A stretch of DNA of 18,262 nt from CAMPJM01 sp964440915 (lineage in GTDB: Bacteria; Bacteroidota; Bacteroidia; Cytophagales; Cyclobacteriaceae): contig CAYTTV010000060.1 of the NCBI GenBank assembly GCA_964440915.1, forward strand, positions 1 to 18,262, read 5' to 3'. Both the position numbers and the translations under genes were made by a program. Positions 15,869 through 18,262 of this stretch are shown here, one piece after another. The first letter of the stretch is position 1; the number at the start of each line of letters is the position of its first letter. The notes beneath the pieces were generated by a model. That model was given only the letters and a program-made list of their open reading frames with translations, did no database searches and was not told the DNA's origin.

Positions 15869-16219
15869 CTATGGTAAGGTAACAAAAATTGACTTTCTCC
15901 TTATGGGCGTGAGATTCTTGGTTTTATGCCCTTTCCCCTCTGTATCTTCGACCAAAAGCACATCGCCTGCCTTAAACTGCCTTTTGTCTCCTAAGGAGGT
16001 TTCTATTTCTATAGCGCCGTCCAATAAAACTATATACTGACGCTGTGGAGCCGTGTGAAAATCATAATCATAAGAAGGCTCAACCTCCCTGAAGATAATA
16101 TCTTTTACCGGTATCGAATCTGACAAGAAGCCAATTGGCCCTGCCTCATTTAAGGGAATTTTCAAATCCTCAAAATGGCTTTCCCCTTTGTTGTCGCTGT
16201 AAACTCTCGTGATTTTCAT
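15869..16219 (-). CDS. Small cupin-domain protein
   Basis: This is a 116-residue single-domain RmlC-like cupin. I chose ATG 16219 over 16252: the longer start would overlap the upstream gene by 20 bases and add an odd MNLCFRNFKRT leader. Cupin strands are visible as DFHTAPQRQYIVLLDGAIEI (70-76 onward), the GDKRQFKAGDVLLVED turn, and GKGHKTKN. Only two of the usual metal ligands are obvious (His in DFHTAP and His in GKGHKT), so metal binding is uncertain. It is the third gene of the dioxygenase-hydrolase-cupin operon, 13 bases after the hydrolase stop. The role is unknown; handling a small aromatic or quinone-derived compound fits the context. Confidence 0.8.
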   Translation of the reverse strand: MKITRVYSDNKGESHFEDLKIPLNEAGPIGFLSDSIPVKDIIFREVEPSYDYDFHTAPQRQYIVLLDGAIEIETSLGDKRQFKAGDVLLVEDTEGKGHKTKNLTPIRRKSIFVTLP

Positions 16220-16232
16220 AGTTCTTTTAAAA

Positions 16233-16850
16233 TTACGAAAACACAAATTCATTGACCCTATCTATCTCATCTTGGCTGATTGTATGGGCTCTATTATCGT
16301 ATACTTTCTCTAAGACATTGGCGTTCATGTTTTTTAAAATAAGCGTTGATTCATGTACCCGTCCTACCGGAACATGCGCATCTGGATTACCAGTGCCAAT
16401 AAAAACTGGGGTATCCTCAAAATCCCCCGTATAGTTTTCACTATAAATCTTATCCCCAATCAAGCCTCCAGTAAAAGCGGCTACGCCACCATATCTTTTA
16501 GCGTTCCTCGTTACAAACTCTAAAGTCAGGCATGCTCCCTGAGAAAATCCGAGAAAGTAGATATTTTCTGTTTTAAACCCATTGCCTTTCAGGTCATCCA
16601 CGACTCCTTTCAGGAGATCCAAAGCAGATGACAGCCATGGTTCATTTTGACTGGGCGGTGCCATAAATGAATAGGGATACCACGTATTATTTGTGGCCTG
16701 AGGAGCAACCAAGGCAAAATCCGTTACTTTCAATTGAGTGGACAAAGCAATAATATCTTTATTGCTTCCTCCTCGACCATGAATCATAATGAGTGCCTTA
16801 TCTGCCTCTTGCAGGTCTTTACCCACTGTAATAATATTTTTGGTATGCAT
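16233..16850 (-). CDS. Alpha/beta hydrolase, carboxylesterase/phospholipase family (MhqD-like)
   Basis: This is a cytoplasmic serine esterase of 205 residues, a full-length Abhydrolase_2-type protein. It has the oxyanion-hole motif MIHGRGGSN (22-30), nucleophile elbow GFSQG (101-105, Ser103), acid residue Asp157 in GNPDAHVP, and catalytic His189 in NRAHT. There is no signal peptide. It lies 44 bases downstream of the ring-cleaving dioxygenase on the same strand. In Bacillus subtilis the homologous pair mhqE-mhqD is induced by hydroquinones under MarR-type control and protects against quinones (established for that organism). A matching role here is inferred from the gene pairing. No MarR regulator is in the window. 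Confidence 0.92.
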   Translation of the reverse strand: MHTKNIITVGKDLQEADKALIMIHGRGGSNKDIIALSTQLKVTDFALVAPQATNNTWYPYSFMAPPSQNEPWLSSALDLLKGVVDDLKGNGFKTENIYFLGFSQGACLTLEFVTRNAKRYGGVAAFTGGLIGDKIYSENYTGDFEDTPVFIGTGNPDAHVPVGRVHESTLILKNMNANVLEKVYDNRAHTISQDEIDRVNEFVFS

Positions 16851-16894
16851 CGTTTGGCTATTTACAGGTTAAGAATTATTTTTCTTGACTTCAT

Positions 16895-17830
16895 CTATGC
16901 TAGTTTGGGCAATACTTCTTCAATCTTTTCCCTCGTAGCCTCATATTGAGACGGCAATTTCAAGCTTTCACCTAATGCCTCTACTGGCTCGTCCACAGCA
17001 AAACCAGGATTGTCTGTAGCTAACTCAAACAAAACCCCTCCTGGCTCTCGGAAATACAGGGAGTAGAAATAGTTACGGTCTATCTTGGGTGTAATATTAA
17101 ATCCCCTGCTCAATATCTTTTCACGATATTCCATCAGGGCCACATCGTCCTTCACTCTGAAAGCGACATGGTGATTTGTCCCACCAGCATTTATACCAGC
17201 GGAGACGCTAGGCAACTCCAGCAGGTCTACTATGTTAGCACCCTCTATGGCGTTGGTGACAAAACGGTAGCGATTGCCCTCCTGCTTCAACAGTTCGTAA
17301 CCAAAAACACTGGTTAAAATATCTGCGGTATGTTGTATACTTTTTAAAGATAACGTAACACTATGAAACCCTTTTAAAGCCACGTCAGCTGTGACATCAC
17401 CTGTCTCCCAAGGCTTTCTTGCATCGACCACTTGAGGTACGATCAAATCTATGGCTAGGCCATCAGGGTCTTGAAAAGAAAGATATTGTTCTCCAAACCG
17501 TACTTGAACTTCATTATACCTAACCTCATACTGTTCAAAACGATCTTTCCAGAACGCCAGACTATCCTGCGGCACAGAATATCCTATCGCTGTAGCCATG
17601 CCTGTACCATTTCTTCCTTGCCTTACTCCACTCCAAGGGAAGAAAGTGAGGATACTTCCGGGCGTTCCTACTTCATCCCCGAAATAGAAGTGATAAGTAT
17701 AGGGGTCATCGAAATTAACAGTCTTTTTAACCATTCTCAACCCAAGTACTTTAGTATAAAAGTCATGGTTGCGCTTTGCATTTCCTGCTATAGCAGTGAT
17801 ATGATGCAAACCTAAAATTCTATTTTCCAT
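16895..17830 (-). CDS. Ring-cleaving dioxygenase, glyoxalase/VOC superfamily (MhqO/MhqE, LinE/PcpA-like)
   Basis: This is a likely iron-dependent extradiol-type dioxygenase acting on hydroquinone-like rings. The 311 residues comprise two VOC modules, about 5-132 and 153-275. Expected metal ligands by comparison with PcpA/LinE are His10 (LGLHHITA), His220 or His221 (GGTNHHVAF), and Glu269 (GGVLFEL). Other family signatures are FYTKVLGLRMVKKTVNFDDP (24-43), the HFYFGDEVGTPGSILTFFPW segment (47-66), and YFREPGGVLFE (259-269). It is the first gene of a minus-strand operon with the hydrolase and cupin. A -7-like element and a CRP/FNR-type dyad lie 60-130 bases upstream. The substrate cannot be fixed from sequence. 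Confidence 0.94.
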   Translation of the reverse strand: MENRILGLHHITAIAGNAKRNHDFYTKVLGLRMVKKTVNFDDPYTYHFYFGDEVGTPGSILTFFPWSGVRQGRNGTGMATAIGYSVPQDSLAFWKDRFEQYEVRYNEVQVRFGEQYLSFQDPDGLAIDLIVPQVVDARKPWETGDVTADVALKGFHSVTLSLKSIQHTADILTSVFGYELLKQEGNRYRFVTNAIEGANIVDLLELPSVSAGINAGGTNHHVAFRVKDDVALMEYREKILSRGFNITPKIDRNYFYSLYFREPGGVLFELATDNPGFAVDEPVEALGESLKLPSQYEATREKIEEVLPKLA

Positions 17831-17893
17831 AATCGAGATATTTAATCATGACAGGCAATCCATAATACAATCGCCCTTATTAATTTATGTTTA

Positions 17894-17901
17894 CAAAGGT
17901 A
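17894..17901 (-). promoter_or_regulatory. Putative -7 promoter element for the dioxygenase operon
   Basis: The minus strand reads TACCTTTG, an exact TAnnTTTG match, 63 bases upstream of the dioxygenase ATG. No TTG is seen at the -33 spacing, which would fit an activator-dependent promoter. Confidence 0.4.
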
Positions 17902-17945
17902 TTGCAGCAGGATAACATCTCTGTTGACATAGGTTAATAAAGGGT

Positions 17946-17961
17946 AGTGATATAGATCACA
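17946..17961. promoter_or_regulatory. CRP/FNR-type dyad upstream of the dioxygenase operon
   Basis: AGTGA-N6-TCACA differs from the classical TGTGA-N6-TCACA dyad at one base. Its centre lies about 66 bases upstream of the start site predicted from the -7 element, near where activators of this family often bind. Bacteroidota carry many Crp/Fnr-family regulators; which one would bind is unknown. Confidence 0.45.
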
Positions 17962-18199
17962 GGTAGGAGAATAGAAAAGTCCCTGCCACTTGAAAATGAG
18001 TCTCAAAATAAACGGATTAATTCTAATACAAAGAAAGCGCCATTGATTTACACCCAATTGTTTCATTTGTACATCTCAAAATCACGCTATATATTTATAT
18101 TGGGCATGGTGAACAACATCAAGCAAAAAGCTCTTTACCCTTTCATCATGCTGGATTCCGCTTCTATTATTTTCAAACCCAGACTAATTAAATGATCAC

Positions 18200-18262
18200 A
18201 TGATATCCGAAAAAATTACAAATGCACTAATCTCTGCGCTGTCACTTTTAAACAATGAAATA
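18200..18262 (+). CDS. Possible start of a plus-strand gene, truncated by the window edge
   Basis: ATG at 18200 opens a frame that stays open for 21 codons to the window end (MISEKITNALISALSLLNNE and on). The amphipathic helical look could fit a ferritin-like or small regulatory protein, but 21 residues are too few to decide. Divergence from the dioxygenase operon would fit a shared regulatory region. I do not recognise it. Confidence 0.3.
   Translation, partial: MISEKITNALISALSLLNNEI

Larger units (their letters stand above)
17831..18199. other. Upstream region of the dioxygenase operon
   Basis: This stretch of 369 bases has no supported gene; the minus-strand frame at 17842-18066 looks non-coding. 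It holds a -7 element (17894-17901) and a CRP/FNR-type dyad (17946-17961). From 17962 to 18199 I see nothing specific. Confidence 0.5.

Noticed and set aside
17842..18066. Minus-strand open frame of 74 codons upstream of the dioxygenase
   Set aside because: Its composition (Cys, Trp, Leu, Ile scattered) is not protein-like and it covers the promoter and CRP-type site of the operon.

Overview
The window looks like a chromosomal segment of a Bacteroidota bacterium, probably a marine Cytophagales (Fulvivirga/Roseivirga/Marivirga-type). The reasons are a SusC-family TonB-dependent receptor, a giant hybrid two-component system (HTCS), Bacteroidota-style -7 promoter elements (TAnnTTTG), a DUF2851 gene, little Shine-Dalgarno sequence and moderate-to-low GC. 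The genus is inference.

Left part (1-7470, all minus strand): one end of a polysaccharide utilization locus (PUL). Transcription runs leftwards. It passes the 1469-residue HTCS sensor/regulator, a ~585-base non-coding region with operator-like repeats, a surface lipoprotein with two Ig-like domains between two copies of a second domain, and the N-terminal third-or-less of a SusC outer-membrane glycan importer that runs off the window. The lipoprotein gene is broken by a 100-N assembly gap. The same 55 bases flank the gap on both sides, and collapsing them restores one 574-residue reading frame.

Middle (7855-13098, plus strand): housekeeping genes. These are pyrD (dihydroorotate dehydrogenase), ftsK (DNA translocase), lolA (lipoprotein chaperone) with an excellent intrinsic terminator, and pyrF (OMP decarboxylase) with its own terminator. 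The ftsK-lolA order is the same as in Escherichia coli. Two pyrimidine-biosynthesis genes bracket the pair.

The pyrF-to-DUF2851 interval (13099-13297) is the most structured non-coding stretch. It holds three consecutive stem-loops, the last a 15-bp stem ending 8 bases before the DUF2851 start codon. DUF2851 then overlaps by 10 bases a polytopic membrane protein of GT-C/PMT-like appearance.

Right part (15869-17830, minus strand): a compact three-gene operon. It encodes a glyoxalase-fold ring-cleaving dioxygenase, a serine carboxylesterase/phospholipase-type hydrolase and a small cupin. The first two match the MhqE/MhqO-MhqD pair that Firmicutes use against hydroquinones and quinones. Upstream lie a -7 promoter element and a near-consensus CRP/FNR-type dyad. 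The last bases may hold the start of another plus-strand gene.

I saw no CRISPR array, tRNA, rRNA, insertion sequence or phage gene. The best candidates for something new are the 21-bp-spaced direct repeats downstream of the HTCS, the triple stem-loop element, and the lipoprotein whose assembly gap may hide extra Ig repeats.
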